A stretch of 64,000 nucleotides of DNA from Candidatus Coxiella mudrowiae (GTDB lineage Bacteria > Pseudomonadota > Gammaproteobacteria > Coxiellales > Coxiellaceae), in the NCBI GenBank assembly GCA_001077715.1, contig CP011126.1, forward strand, positions 434,001-498,000. The letters run 5' to 3'. The translations under genes were made by a program, and so were the position numbers. This document shows, in pieces, positions 41,466 to 50,728 of the stretch. Positions within the stretch are counted from its first letter, which is position 1, and each line of letters opens with the position of its first letter. The notes beneath the pieces were generated by a model that did not search any database, was not told the DNA's origin, and saw only the letters and a list, made by a program, of their open reading frames with translations.

Positions 41466-42544
41466 TCCCCTTCTCCAATAAGCTCATGACGTTGTTTTTT
41501 AAGCGATTTTGGTAGTTCCGCATAGAGATAGTCAAACATATCTGTCGGTTTAGGTAGTGGCCTATTTAAAAATTCCTTCACGATTTGATCGACTTCGTTG
41601 GCTAATTCCGTTTGCAATTTCGTTTCTTGGTCTCGCGACCACAGTCCTTGAGATTCCAAATAATAGCCAAGCCGAGCAATAGGCTCGCGTTTCCAAGCTA
41701 TTTTTAGCTCTTCGGAAGGGGTATAGCGGCTCGCATCATCGGCAGTGGTATGATCACACAAACGATAAGTGATGGCCTCAATTAAGGTAGGGCCACCTCC
41801 TACCCGTGCTTTTTCTAGAGCTTTAGAAACAGAATAACGGACAGCAATGACGTCGTTACCGTCTACTTGCCATCCATCAAACCCTCCGGCGATGGCTTTT
41901 TGGGCTAAAGTTTGGCAACTGGTTTGTTGATTACGGCCTACCGAAATAGCCCATTGATTATTATTGACCACAAAAACCACCGGCAATTGCCAGCATCCAG
42001 CTAGATTAATTGCTTCGTAAAAATCGCCTTTAGAAGTGCCGCCATCTCCACAAATCGTTACTACAGCACGATGTTGTTTTCGATATTTAATAGCATAGGC
42101 AACTCCAGCGGCGTGCAAAAGTTGCCCGGCAATAGGAACACAATTGGGAAAATCGTCTTTAACGTTAGGATTAGAGTAATTGCTACCTCGCTCATCTCCT
42201 CCCCAATAAGTTAAAAATTCTGATAATTTTATTCCTCGTTCGAGGTAGGTTCCTTGATCCCGATAGTAGGGGCAAAAAATATCTTCGGCTTGCATGGCAT
42301 TTCCCATGCCAATTCCCACTGCTTCTTGCCCTCGAGAAGAGGGGTAGGTGCCCATTTTTCCGGTGCGTTGAAGGTTAACGGCCTTGTTATCGAAGTGGCG
42401 AATGAGAGCCATCTGACGGTAAAGATACAACAGAGTATCAGGATTTGCAAATTCAGGAAAAGTCTGGGTAGGGTGACTGTTCGCATCGAGAAACTGTAAA
42501 TATTGAACGGCAAAGTTGGCAACAGTGGTCGTTTGGGGTGTCAT
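41462..42544 (-). CDS. pdhA: 2-oxoacid dehydrogenase E1 alpha subunit
   Basis: The 360-residue alpha chain binds thiamine diphosphate. Visible features are GKMGTYPSSRGQEAVGIGMG, the GDGGTSKGDFYEAIN cofactor motif with VVNNNQWAIS after it, and the phosphorylation-loop-like YRLCDHTTADDASRY. ATG 42544 overlaps the upstream dehydrogenase gene by four bases, so the four minus-strand genes form one operon. The sequence type is shared by pyruvate and branched-chain dehydrogenases; substrate cannot be decided from sequence alone. Confidence 0.92.
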   Translation of the reverse strand: MTPQTTTVANFAVQYLQFLDANSHPTQTFPEFANPDTLLYLYRQMALIRHFDNKAVNLQRTGKMGTYPSSRGQEAVGIGMGNAMQAEDIFCPYYRDQGTYLERGIKLSEFLTYWGGDERGSNYSNPNVKDDFPNCVPIAGQLLHAAGVAYAIKYRKQHRAVVTICGDGGTSKGDFYEAINLAGCWQLPVVFVVNNNQWAISVGRNQQTSCQTLAQKAIAGGFDGWQVDGNDVIAVRYSVSKALEKARVGGGPTLIEAITYRLCDHTTADDASRYTPSEELKIAWKREPIARLGYYLESQGLWSRDQETKLQTELANEVDQIVKEFLNRPLPKPTDMFDYLYAELPKSLKKQRHELIGEGE

Positions 42545-43641
42545 ACCGTCTCCAGATAATGAGAATTCGCGGCAGCAAGTTTTTCTTTAGCCATTAAATC
42601 GGCTACTTCGGTGGTTGGTTTGTTTTCTTTAATGGAACGGTTAAATAATTCTAAAAGACGGTCGTATAATTTTTCGATTAATTTGTTAGCGACATCTACG
42701 GTATGATAATCATGCACTGAAGCTGCTTGAATTAATCCTCCGGCATTAATAACGTAATCGGGAACGTAGAGAAATCCGCGTTGATGAGCAATAACACCAT
42801 ATTTTCGATGAGCAAGTTGGTTATTAGCTGGGCCTGCAATAATGGGGGCCTTAATTCGGTTGAGTGTATTTAAATTAATGACACCGCCAATAGCAGCAGG
42901 CGAGAAAATATCGCATTTTACGTCGTAAATTTTCTCGGGAGAGACCACTGTGGCTTTAAATTCATCCACAAAGGGTTGGGTCGCTTCGGACTTAGGATCG
43001 CAGATAGTGAAGGTTGCCCCTTGTTGGTGCAAAAGTTTGGCTAAATAGTAAGCGGTTTTGCCGGCACCTTGTAGAGCGATGTGTAAGCCCTCTAAATTAT
43101 CACTATTCCATTTAAATTTAACGGCGGCTTGTAATCCACGAAAAACGCCTTTCGAAGTGAAAGGGGAGGGATCACCTTGGATTTCATCGGTTCCTGCAGC
43201 CCCGATTACGTCGGATGTGCGCTCAGCTATGATATCCATATCCTTTGTCGTTGTTCCGATATCCATGGCTGTGATGTATCGTCCGTTCATGTCATGAACA
43301 AAATCACCAAAAGAACGAAAAAGTGCTTCTCGGTTGTAAGTGATGGAGGGCTTCATAATGACGGCCTTAGCTCCGCCGTGAGGAAGATCGCTGAAAGCGG
43401 CTTTTAGGGTCATCATATAGGATAAGCGTAAAGCATCTTTTAACGCTGAGCCTATCGACGGGTAATGGTAGAAACGACAACCACCAATAGCGGGCCCCCG
43501 TTTAGTGCTGTGAATAGCAATGATAGTTTGGAGTCCACTCGCGGGATCAATTTTAGTATGAATGTCACCAAAGCCGAGCATTCGGGCATAACGTATCAAG
43601 CCTTCGTGCGTGGGATGATTTCGCTTACTTGCTTGTGGCAT
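42541..43641 (-). CDS. Glu/Leu/Phe/Val dehydrogenase family, probably leucine dehydrogenase
   Basis: Oxidatively deaminates an amino acid to its 2-oxoacid with NAD. The 366-residue product has the N-terminal GGCRFYHYPS segment, DLPHGGAKAVIMKPS with the catalytic Lys, TAMDIGTTTKDMDI, and a Rossmann loop HIALQGAGKTAYYLAKLL. The size and order match leucine or phenylalanine dehydrogenases rather than the longer glutamate dehydrogenases. It is the first gene of the operon with E1-alpha, E1-beta and E2. That placement supports a route from branched-chain amino acids to acyl-CoA, although this is inference. Confidence 0.85.
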   Translation of the reverse strand: MPQASKRNHPTHEGLIRYARMLGFGDIHTKIDPASGLQTIIAIHSTKRGPAIGGCRFYHYPSIGSALKDALRLSYMMTLKAAFSDLPHGGAKAVIMKPSITYNREALFRSFGDFVHDMNGRYITAMDIGTTTKDMDIIAERTSDVIGAAGTDEIQGDPSPFTSKGVFRGLQAAVKFKWNSDNLEGLHIALQGAGKTAYYLAKLLHQQGATFTICDPKSEATQPFVDEFKATVVSPEKIYDVKCDIFSPAAIGGVINLNTLNRIKAPIIAGPANNQLAHRKYGVIAHQRGFLYVPDYVINAGGLIQAASVHDYHTVDVANKLIEKLYDRLLELFNRSIKENKPTTEVADLMAKEKLAAANSHYLETV

Positions 43642-43723
43642 AAATGAAATCCTTGTAATAACTCGGAAAAAAGGTGCACCAATAGTAGCAAGGATTTTGG
43701 TAATATGTAAGAGGAGGATTTTT

Positions 43724-44464
43724 TTGTTACAGCTTAATTTACCAAAAATAATTGCTTATCGGGGAGTGCCTTTAGTTACATCTGAAAATACATTATCTTC
43801 GCTTCGAGCTGCCAAGCAATTAGGTGCAAAATTAGTGGAATTTGATGTGCGCTTGACGAAAGATAAGCAGGCGATTATTTTGCACGACCCTTGGCTGGTG
43901 GACTACAAATGGCTTGGGTTTAGTAACTAAATTAACGAAAGCTAACGAAAGCAGATATTTCTGAGCTCGACGCAGGCAGTTGGTTCAGTAGGGATTTTGT
44001 CCATGCGTGTACCCAGCTTTATTGAATATATACAACAAGCAGCGGAATTAAATTTAGAAATTAATATTGAATTAAAAGCAACTGTTTCTGACGCAGAGAA
44101 ATTAGTAAAACAACTTGCTTTGGGATTAAAAGCCTATACTGGCCGGATTATTTTCTAAAACCTTTAATTTCCAGTTTTTCGTCTGCTTGTTTGTAGGCAA
44201 TGCGAAAAGAGGGCGATCATTTTTTGCTGGGTTATATTTTTAATACCTGCCCTAGGAAATGGTAAGTATTGTTGGAAATGCATCAATGCGTATTGATTCA
44301 TCTAAATTATAAGAAATTAAATCCAGAAAGAATCAAAGCTATTAAACAAGCCTCTTACTATTTATTTGTTTATACTGTTAACGATGCAGATGTTGCTCGA
44401 AGTTTGTTTACCTAAAGGGTTGGATGCTGTTTTCAGTGATAATTCTTGTTTATTTAGAAGCTAA
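43724..44464 (+). pseudogene. Dead glycerophosphodiester phosphodiesterase
   Basis: The start TTG 43724 has GAGGAGGA upstream. The first frame reads LPKIIAYRGVPLVTSENTLS and LGAKLVEFDVRLTKDKQAII and LHDPWLVD, the GDPD catalytic region; the catalytic His of the usual AHRG motif reads Tyr. Then a 10-bp duplication (43933-43952) shifts the frame. Later pieces are TKADISELDAGSWFSRDF (across the shift), VPSFIEYIQQAAELNLEINI, ELKATVSDAEKL, and SYYLFVYTVNDADVARSL near the end. The terminal TAA overlaps the ribD ATG. It once cleaved deacylated phospholipids to glycerol 3-phosphate. Confidence 0.82.
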
Positions 44465-45528
44465 TGAATAATAATCCTGAAGTTTATTTAAAACAGGCAT
44501 TGGAGCTTGCTGAAATTCGGCGGGGATTTTGTGCACCAAATCCCGCAGTAGGGGCTATTTTAGTCAAAGACAATAAAATTATTTCTACAGGATTTCATAA
44601 GCGGAGCGGGCTTCCCCATGCGGAAGTAGAAGCTATTAATTCTGCTGGTGAAAATGCGAAAGGAGCAGATTTGTATGTTACTTTGGAACCCTGCTGCCAT
44701 TACGGAAAAACACCACCCTGTACTGATTTGATTATCAAAACTGGAATAAAAGCAGTTTATTATAGCTTGGCTGATCCTAATCCGAATGTTTTTAATAAAG
44801 GGGCTCAAGTGCTAAAACAAGCAGGAATTGATTGTTTTTTGGTGGAGACACCTGAAATTAAATCCTTTTATGAAAGTTATTCCTATTGGACGGCTAACAA
44901 GCGATCTTGGATAACCATCAAATTAGCACTTAGTTTGGACGGTAAAATTGCGGGGATTAAAGGCAAACCTCTCGCTCTGACTGGAGAAGAATTGAAACTT
45001 TACACCCATGAATTTCGAAAAAAAAGTGATGCGTTGCTGACGACAATAAATACAATTTTGCAGGACGATCCTCAATTAAATGTACGTCTTGTCAACGAGA
45101 CAATAAAAAAGCTGGTTTATATTCTCGATTCTGATCTACGCTTACCGTCAAATGCCTGTATCCATCGGACGGCAGAAAAGTTAGTTGTTTTTCATAAAGA
45201 ACCTGCTAATAAGAAGCGTAAACAAGCCCTTGCTGAAAGAAATATCCGTTGTGTCGGAGTAACTGGAACCAAAGAAGGTTTGGACCTTAATCAAGTTTTA
45301 AGTACGATTGGAGCGGATGGAGTTCACGATCTTTGGGTGGAAGCAGGGGGGGGATGCTTTCAATCTTTTTTGCATAAAAGATTAATTCATCGTGCTTTAA
45401 TTTATGTTGCCCCTAAAGTTATGGGTGATCAAGCTACCTCTGCTTTTCAATTGCCTTTTGATTTTCAAGAGCATCGCATTCAATGGCGTCAGATTGGGCA
45501 GGATGTTGTGTGCGATATCAAGTTTTGA
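44464..45528 (+). CDS. ribD: Riboflavin biosynthesis deaminase/reductase
   Basis: RibD carries out deamination then reduction of the pyrimidine intermediate of riboflavin. The 354-residue protein has an N-terminal cytidine-deaminase-like domain (NPAVGAILVKDNKII, HAEVEAINSAG and the zinc site LEPCCHYGKTPPC) and a C-terminal reductase domain from about residue 145 (SWITIKLALSLDGKIAG, ALLTTINTILQDDPQLNVR, DLWVEAGGGCFQSFL). Both catalytic halves look intact. It overlaps the dead phosphodiesterase by one base. The FMN riboswitch lies after ribD, so ribD is not controlled by it. Confidence 0.95.
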   Translation: MNNNPEVYLKQALELAEIRRGFCAPNPAVGAILVKDNKIISTGFHKRSGLPHAEVEAINSAGENAKGADLYVTLEPCCHYGKTPPCTDLIIKTGIKAVYYSLADPNPNVFNKGAQVLKQAGIDCFLVETPEIKSFYESYSYWTANKRSWITIKLALSLDGKIAGIKGKPLALTGEELKLYTHEFRKKSDALLTTINTILQDDPQLNVRLVNETIKKLVYILDSDLRLPSNACIHRTAEKLVVFHKEPANKKRKQALAERNIRCVGVTGTKEGLDLNQVLSTIGADGVHDLWVEAGGGCFQSFLHKRLIHRALIYVAPKVMGDQATSAFQLPFDFQEHRIQWRQIGQDVVCDIKF

Positions 45529-45611
45529 ATTAAATTTAGAGAGTTTCATTTCAGTCCCTCCCTAAATCCAGTCAGCGTGGTCGTTAGCTGAAGCAATGCT
45601 TAGAACGATAG

Positions 45612-45639
45612 TTGACTTCCTGGTCAGATTTGTTACTGT
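45612..45639 (+). promoter_or_regulatory. Candidate promoter for the FMN-controlled rib transcript
   Basis: TTGACT and TACTGT with a 16-base spacer lie just before the RFN element (15 bases from its first paired base). This position is what a promoter for a leader containing the riboswitch needs. The -10 is weak. Confidence 0.42.
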
Positions 45640-45650
45640 ACTACTAAAAA

Positions 45651-45790
45651 AGACCTTCAGGGCGGGGTGAAAGTCCCTAATGGCTGTGATTTTTTTTGTA
45701 AAATGAGCCCGCAAGCTTCTCTCAGTTTGGGAGGGCAGATAGTGAATTCCAGAGCTGACGGTTAAAGTCTGGATGGAAGAAAGTGGGGAA
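45651..45790 (+). promoter_or_regulatory. FMN riboswitch (RFN element)
   Basis: The conserved RFN blocks are present in order: cttcagggcggggtgaaagt (with ccctaatgg after it), gagcccgcaagc, gggagggcagat, and ccagagctgacggttaaagt followed by ctggatggaag. In other bacteria this element binds FMN and shuts off riboflavin genes. It sits in the 358-base gap between ribD and ribE, so ribE, ribBA and ribH are the likely targets. A hairpin with a U-run is not obvious after it; control at translation initiation is the alternative. Confidence 0.93.
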
Positions 45791-45886
45791 ACTACTAGCT
45801 TTATTATTTCCTTTCGATAATTAAGCCCTTTGGTCGTGATTGTAGATTGTAGATACCATTCTGTTTTAATGTAGTGAGTGGAGATT

Positions 45887-46495
45887 ATGTTTACGGGTCT
45901 TGTTGACCATTGCGCAGCAATACAGTCTATTGAAATGTTGCCGGAACGGACAGTGGTATATATTGAGACGCAATTTCTGGATTTGCAGCCTGGAGAAAGC
46001 ATTGCAGTGGATGGCGTTTGCGTGACCGTTGTCGAAGCGAAATTGAACGGTTTCATTTGTGAATTATCTTCCGAAACTTTAGCACGTACCTCAGCACGCT
46101 TTTATAAAATAGGCGATCGGGTCAATTTGGAGCGTGCTTTACGATTAATGGACCGAATGGGGGGCCACTTTGTCACAGGTCATGTCGATCAAACCATTAT
46201 ATTAACATCTAAAGAAGAAGAGACTAAATTCGCCCGAATGGTTTTTAATGGTATTTCAGAAGAATCTCAACTTTATATGATAAAAAAAGGCAGTGTAGCA
46301 ATAAATGGAGTGAGTTTAACAATTAACCATGTAATGAAAGATGTCTTTTTCGTGATGTTAATTCCTCACACGTTAGAGAAAACAAATTTAAAAGATTTGG
46401 TAATAGGGCGCGAGGTGAATGTCGAATTTGATTTAATAGCAAAAATTACTGTTCAAACAACACGGGAGATAATATCTAATGAACAAAGCGTTTGA
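45887..46495 (+). CDS. ribE: Riboflavin synthase alpha subunit
   Basis: Dismutates two 6,7-dimethyl-8-ribityllumazine molecules to riboflavin. The 202-residue protein shows the duplicated lumazine-binding barrel: N-terminal half starting MFTGLVDHCAAIQSI with VDGVCVTVV, and a second copy with GHFVTGHVDQ and AINGVSLTINHV. ATG 45887 was chosen because MFTGLV is the standard family start and a TGGAG site is near; an in-frame GTG at 45878 lies before it. It follows the FMN riboswitch and overlaps ribBA by 17 bases. Confidence 0.94.
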   Translation: MFTGLVDHCAAIQSIEMLPERTVVYIETQFLDLQPGESIAVDGVCVTVVEAKLNGFICELSSETLARTSARFYKIGDRVNLERALRLMDRMGGHFVTGHVDQTIILTSKEEETKFARMVFNGISEESQLYMIKKGSVAINGVSLTINHVMKDVFFVMLIPHTLEKTNLKDLVIGREVNVEFDLIAKITVQTTREIISNEQSV

Positions 46496-47714
46496 TAGTA
46501 TCGAAACTGCTTTAAAGACTTTGCGTGAAGGCGGAATGATTATTCTGGTTGATGATGAATCTCGAGAAAACGAAGGCGATTTGATTGTCGCTGCCGAACA
46601 CGTTACGGCTGACCAGATTAATTTTATGGCTCAATATGGAAGAGGTTTAATTTGTTTGGCAATGATGGCTAACGATTTTGAACGTTTAAATATTCCTATG
46701 ATGGCTGCTCGAAATCGATCATGTTATCAAACTCCTTTTGGGGTATCTATTGAAGGAGCTTATGATGTCACAACAGGAATCTCAGCTCAGGATCGAGCTC
46801 GCACAATTCGTATCGCGATTGATGAGAAAAGCGGGCCTGACGATATTGTTATGCCCGGCCATATTTTTCCCTTGAAAGCGAAAGATGCAGGGGTTTTAGC
46901 CCGGCCGGGGCATACTGAAGGAAGTGTCGATTTGTGTCGTTTGGCAGGATTGAAGCCAGCCGCTGTTTTATGTGAGGTGTTGAGTGAAGATGGTAGTATG
47001 GCGCGTTTGCCCGATTTACAACACCTTGCCGAACGCCATCAGATTCCGCTTGTCAGTATTCATGATTTGATTACTTATCGCATCAATCATGAAATTTTGA
47101 TTGATGAAATTTCTGCTTCCACGTTGCCACTTAAAAATCAAGGTAAATTTACAATTAAAACTTTTCGTAGTTGGATTGATAATTTAGAACACGTGGCTTT
47201 AATTAGTCAGAAAAAGTCAAGTGATAAATCCTGTCTGGTACGTGTTCACTCGGAATGCCTAACAGGCGATGTGTTTGGCTCTTCCCGCTGCGATTGCGGT
47301 TGGCAATTGGAAGCCGCGTTAGATGAAATCTCTAATCGTGGAGGAATTTTACTTTATCTACGCCAAGAGGGTCGTGGCATTGGTTTAGGGAATAAAATAA
47401 AAGCCTATGCTTTGCAAGAAAAAGGCTTGGATACGGTAGAAGCGAATCATCACCTTGGTTTTGCAGCAGATTTGCGGGATTATGGGTTGGCAGCGCAAAT
47501 ATTGCGGGTTTTGGGAGTGCGAAAAGTTTGTTTATTAACCAATAACCCTAACAAAGTTGCAGGTTTAAGGCGTTATGGAATCGAAGTTTTAGAACGGGTA
47601 GCTTTAGAAGCAGTCCCAATAGGCGATAATATTCGTTATTTAAAAGCAAAACGAGAAAAATTGGGTCACTTGTTAAATTTAACAGCGGAGCCGATTAATG
47701 ACACGTCAACTTAA
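46479..47714 (+). CDS. ribBA: 3,4-dihydroxy-2-butanone-4-phosphate synthase / GTP cyclohydrolase II
   Basis: This bifunctional enzyme makes both starting intermediates of riboflavin. Residues about 1-200 are the RibB domain ([48 protein letters not shown]). Residues about 205-411 are RibA, with the zinc-binding [18 protein letters not shown], the [10 protein letters not shown] motif and [15 protein letters not shown]. All catalytic and zinc residues that I can locate are present, so both activities are plausible. It overlaps ribE and ribH at either end. Confidence 0.95.
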   Translation: MNKAFDSIETALKTLREGGMIILVDDESRENEGDLIVAAEHVTADQINFMAQYGRGLICLAMMANDFERLNIPMMAARNRSCYQTPFGVSIEGAYDVTTGISAQDRARTIRIAIDEKSGPDDIVMPGHIFPLKAKDAGVLARPGHTEGSVDLCRLAGLKPAAVLCEVLSEDGSMARLPDLQHLAERHQIPLVSIHDLITYRINHEILIDEISASTLPLKNQGKFTIKTFRSWIDNLEHVALISQKKSSDKSCLVRVHSECLTGDVFGSSRCDCGWQLEAALDEISNRGGILLYLRQEGRGIGLGNKIKAYALQEKGLDTVEANHHLGFAADLRDYGLAAQILRVLGVRKVCLLTNNPNKVAGLRRYGIEVLERVALEAVPIGDNIRYLKAKREKLGHLLNLTAEPINDTST

Positions 47715-48147
47715 ATTCGCTATTGTGGTTAGTCAATTTAATCAACCAGTGATGGAGAAATTATTAACTGGAGCTCTGGCTCGTTTAGCGGAGTTGGATG
47801 TTAAAGAAAATCAGATTAAAACGGTTTGGGTGCCGGGGGCGGTGGAAATTCCATTAATGGCAAAACGAGTAGCAAAAACTAAACGTTATGATGCCATTGT
47901 TTGCTTAGGCGCAGTCATCCGAGGAGAGACTAATCATTATGATTACGTCTGTCAGCAAGTAAGCTTGGGATGTCAACAAGTAGCCTTAGAATATGAAATA
48001 CCCGTTATTTTTGGTGTTTTGACCACGCAAAATAAAGAACAAGCTTTTGCCCGTGCAGGCGGAGAGCGAGGTAATAAAGGGACTGAGGCTGTAAACGCAG
48101 CAATGATGATGATTGAAAGTATAAGAGATATTGAAGTTGATGCATAA
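47698..48147 (+). CDS. ribH: 6,7-dimethyl-8-ribityllumazine synthase
   Basis: Condenses the RibB and RibD products to lumazine; usually forms a 60-mer or smaller shell. The 149-residue protein has [28 protein letters not shown], and [20 protein letters not shown] with the catalytic His. It overlaps ribBA by 17 bases and the permease gene by 8. With ribD, ribE and ribBA the window encodes the riboflavin pathway apart from the phosphatase step. Confidence 0.95.
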   Translation: MTRQLKFAIVVSQFNQPVMEKLLTGALARLAELDVKENQIKTVWVPGAVEIPLMAKRVAKTKRYDAIVCLGAVIRGETNHYDYVCQQVSLGCQQVALEYEIPVIFGVLTTQNKEQAFARAGGERGNKGTEAVNAAMMMIESIRDIEVDA

Positions 48148-49273
48148 TAGTAAAAATCCCATTTTGCAAGGTATTTCTAATTGGTTTGTTCGTCATTTTT
48201 CGGACCCAGAAGCATTGGCCCTGTTTTTCACCTTAGTCTTTGGTTTTTTATTAATTGAATTTTTTGGGAAATTTTTATTGCCAGTAGTGATAAGTGTGGT
48301 GCTTGCTTATCTCTTTGCTTCACCGGTGCGGTGGTTGGAACAATGGCGGGTTCCCCACTGGCTTGCGGTTACGCTAGTCTATCTCTTTTTCTTAGGTCTT
48401 TTTGTACTTGCTCTTTTTGGTTTGCTGCCATTAATGTGGAAACAGCTTGTTAGCATGGTGCATGAATTTCCTCGGGCTATTACTAAAGGCCAAGCGTGGA
48501 TGACTGAGTTCATGCACCACTATCCCAAATTGTTTCCGACGGATCCGCTAACCAACTTTGCTGTTTATTTACATCAGCAATCAGCCCGAATTGGACAATT
48601 TATTTTATCCTTTTCCCTAGCTTCGATCCCTGGCATTATTGAGATTATTCTTTATTTTTTATTAGTGCCTTTACTCGTATTTTTCTTTTTAAAAGATGGG
48701 AAAGCTATTAGTATTTGGCTCAGCTGTTTTTTACCAGAGCGACGTGGACTTATTCGAATTGTCTGGCAGGAAATGAATGAAAAAATCGGTGCTTATGTTC
48801 GGGGGCGGGTGGTTGAAGTAATTATTGTTAGCTTTGTTTCGGTTATCGCTTTTGCGTTATTAGGACTGAAATACGCCTTTTTATTAGGGGTGCTATTAGG
48901 GTTGTCTGTGATTGTGCCCTATATTGGCGCAGCGATCGTTACTATTCCTATTGGTATTGTGGGTTTAATGCAATGGGGCTTATCCGCGCATTTTGCTTAT
49001 TTAATGATTGTTTATGCTGTAATTATCACTTTAGATGGAAATTTATTGGTACCACTTTTCTTTTCAGAAGCTATGGATCTACATCCAATTATAATTATTT
49101 TATCAGTTCTGGTTTTTGGCGGTATTTGGGGATTCTGGAGTGTATTTTTTGCTATTCCCTTAGCTACGTTGGTGAAAGCAGTATTAAATGCGTGGCCAAA
49201 AGCTAAAAAAGTAAATGATCCGAAACAAGGAGAATTACCGATTGTGCTAAAAAGTAGCACAGAAGAGGGATAA
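48140..49273 (+). CDS. AI-2E family transporter (PerM-type permease)
   Basis: A 377-residue inner-membrane protein with about eight membrane helices: pairs near the N-terminus ([40 protein letters not shown]), a soluble segment near residues 90-150, then helices with [20 protein letters not shown], and the family's conserved [13 protein letters not shown] and the [20 protein letters not shown] block. Members export autoinducer-like molecules or ions; the substrate here is unknown. ATG 48140 is preferred to TTG 48131. It overlaps ribH, suggesting co-transcription with the riboflavin genes. Confidence 0.88.
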   Translation: MHNSKNPILQGISNWFVRHFSDPEALALFFTLVFGFLLIEFFGKFLLPVVISVVLAYLFASPVRWLEQWRVPHWLAVTLVYLFFLGLFVLALFGLLPLMWKQLVSMVHEFPRAITKGQAWMTEFMHHYPKLFPTDPLTNFAVYLHQQSARIGQFILSFSLASIPGIIEIILYFLLVPLLVFFFLKDGKAISIWLSCFLPERRGLIRIVWQEMNEKIGAYVRGRVVEVIIVSFVSVIAFALLGLKYAFLLGVLLGLSVIVPYIGAAIVTIPIGIVGLMQWGLSAHFAYLMIVYAVIITLDGNLLVPLFFSEAMDLHPIIIILSVLVFGGIWGFWSVFFAIPLATLVKAVLNAWPKAKKVNDPKQGELPIVLKSSTEEG

Positions 49274-49298
49274 AATTCAGCAATTACGGAATACGAAA

Positions 49299-49637
49299 TT
49301 ATTTTTCGCTTTCTTCCTTGCTACCAAAGTCGCTACCAAAGAGGCTAGCTGCAGACATTACTTTTTCTTGGGTAATTTTAATAACTTTTTGATTGGCGTG
49401 GTTTAAAGCGGCTTTGATGAGATCTTCAATAACTTCTTTTGATTCTTTTAGAAGTTCGTTAGAGAGAATGAGGTTGATGACTTCATGTTGAGCTGTAAGG
49501 GTTACTTGAACCATGCCAGCACCCGATTCACCGGTAACTTCAATTTTTGATAATTTCTCCTGCGCTTTCTGCATCATCTCCTGAATTTTTTTTGAATTTT
49601 TCATCAAATCACCGAGATTAAATTTGCCACCAATCAT
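49299..49637 (-). CDS. ybaB: Nucleoid-associated protein YbaB/EbfC family
   Basis: A 112-residue DNA-binding protein. It begins [20 protein letters not shown], continues with [20 protein letters not shown] and [19 protein letters not shown], and has [14 protein letters not shown] at the C-terminal helix. YbaB dimers bind and bridge DNA and are commonly encoded next to recR and dnaX, as here. ATG 49637 is used since GAAGAGG is well placed for it. A 12-bp near-duplication (gctaccaaag) lies in the coding end near 49320-49341. Confidence 0.93.
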   Translation of the reverse strand: MIGGKFNLGDLMKNSKKIQEMMQKAQEKLSKIEVTGESGAGMVQVTLTAQHEVINLILSNELLKESKEVIEDLIKAALNHANQKVIKITQEKVMSAASLFGSDFGSKEESEK

Positions 49638-49652
49638 TGCCACCTCTTCAAT

Positions 49653-50261
49653 TTAATTGTAATTTTCAATAGGTACTCTGGAATGGAACGCGTAACTTAA
49701 TGTACCACCGTCGAGGTATTCCAATTCACCACCAATTGGCACGCCATGGGCAATGCGCGAACACTTTATTTTAGTCTGATCTATGTGATTTGCAATATAA
49801 TGTGCTGTTGCTTTTCCTTCCATGGTTGCATTGGTAGCGATAATGAGTTCTGTGATGGTTTCGTTCCGCAAGCGTTCAATGAGAATAGGAATTCCAATTT
49901 CGTAAGGCCCTATGCCATCTAAGGGAGAAAGACGTCCTTGAAGCACAAAATAACGACCTGAATAGATCTGAGTTTGCTCGAGGGCAGCTACGTCGGCTGG
50001 ACTTTCTACCACGCATAAGAGAGTCGGATTACGTTTTGGATTACCACAAATGTCACATACATCTTGTTCAGTGTAAATCCGGCATAATTGACACTCTCCA
50101 ACTTGGCTAATAGCGGATTGTAGAGATTCGGCTAAAGCCAATCCCTTGGCTCGTCTGGATTTTGCAAGAAGATGAAAAGCCATCCGTTGTGCAGATTTGG
50201 GCCCCACGCTGGGTAAGCTTTGAAGCGAAGTTATAAGCTGTTTTATGAGTGGGCTAAACAA
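49653..50261 (-). CDS. recR: Recombination protein RecR
   Basis: RecR acts with RecF and RecO to load RecA at gaps. The 202-residue protein has the helix-hairpin-helix start (LQSLPSVGPKSAQRMAFHLL), the four-Cys zinc finger (CQLCRIYTEQDVCDIC), and the Toprim domain (LLCVVESPADVAALEQT, YFVLQGRLSPLDGIGP). It lies between ybaB and a second YbaB-like gene, with short spacers. ATG 50261 fits homology. Confidence 0.95.
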   Translation of the reverse strand: MFSPLIKQLITSLQSLPSVGPKSAQRMAFHLLAKSRRAKGLALAESLQSAISQVGECQLCRIYTEQDVCDICGNPKRNPTLLCVVESPADVAALEQTQIYSGRYFVLQGRLSPLDGIGPYEIGIPILIERLRNETITELIIATNATMEGKATAHYIANHIDQTKIKCSRIAHGVPIGGELEYLDGGTLSYAFHSRVPIENYN

Positions 50262-50272
50262 AGATCTCTCTC

Positions 50273-50623
50273 TTAGTTGGTAGAACCGTCCGTAAGGGCT
50301 TCTTGTCGACCATCTTCTCCTTCTCTACCTTCTTCTATGGAAATATTGCTAATATGATCAGGTATATGCATATTTTGAAGAGGTTCAATTGTCTTAGATT
50401 GGGTGGTTTTTTGAATAGCTTCGCTCAAATTTTTCCAGGCTTCGCGAATATGCCATTTAAATTCCTTAACCCCGCCTTGTAATGCGCGCTCGTCAAATTC
50501 AATATCTTCAAAATTATAAGTTGCCGTCATTGTAATCCGAACTGTTTTTTTGTGCGATTCACCGACTAATTTCATATCAGCTAGATTGGAATAGGTAGAC
50601 TGCATCTGTTGCTGCATGTCCAT
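50273..50623 (-). CDS. YbaB/EbfC-like protein, second paralogue
   Basis: A 116-residue product. It begins [20 protein letters not shown], then [20 protein letters not shown], and has a helical region [12 protein letters not shown] near residue 70, then an acidic tail ([12 protein letters not shown]). The order of a short helix, GES, a beta strand with [16 protein letters not shown], and a long helix mirrors YbaB/EbfC proteins. Sequence identity to the neighbouring YbaB is low, and the acidic tail is unlike it. It sits between recR and dnaX in the same direction. A distinct small DNA-associated protein is the alternative. Confidence 0.58.
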   Translation of the reverse strand: MDMQQQMQSTYSNLADMKLVGESHKKTVRITMTATYNFEDIEFDERALQGGVKEFKWHIREAWKNLSEAIQKTTQSKTIEPLQNMHIPDHISNISIEEGREGEDGRQEALTDGSTN

Positions 50624-50728
50624 AATGCTGTTTTTTATGTTTGCCAGTTAGGCGATTATCGGTTTCTGGTAATGTTGCCATTGAAATACCCACTTAATTT
50701 GGATAGTTATCATTTTTCGTCCCGCCTT

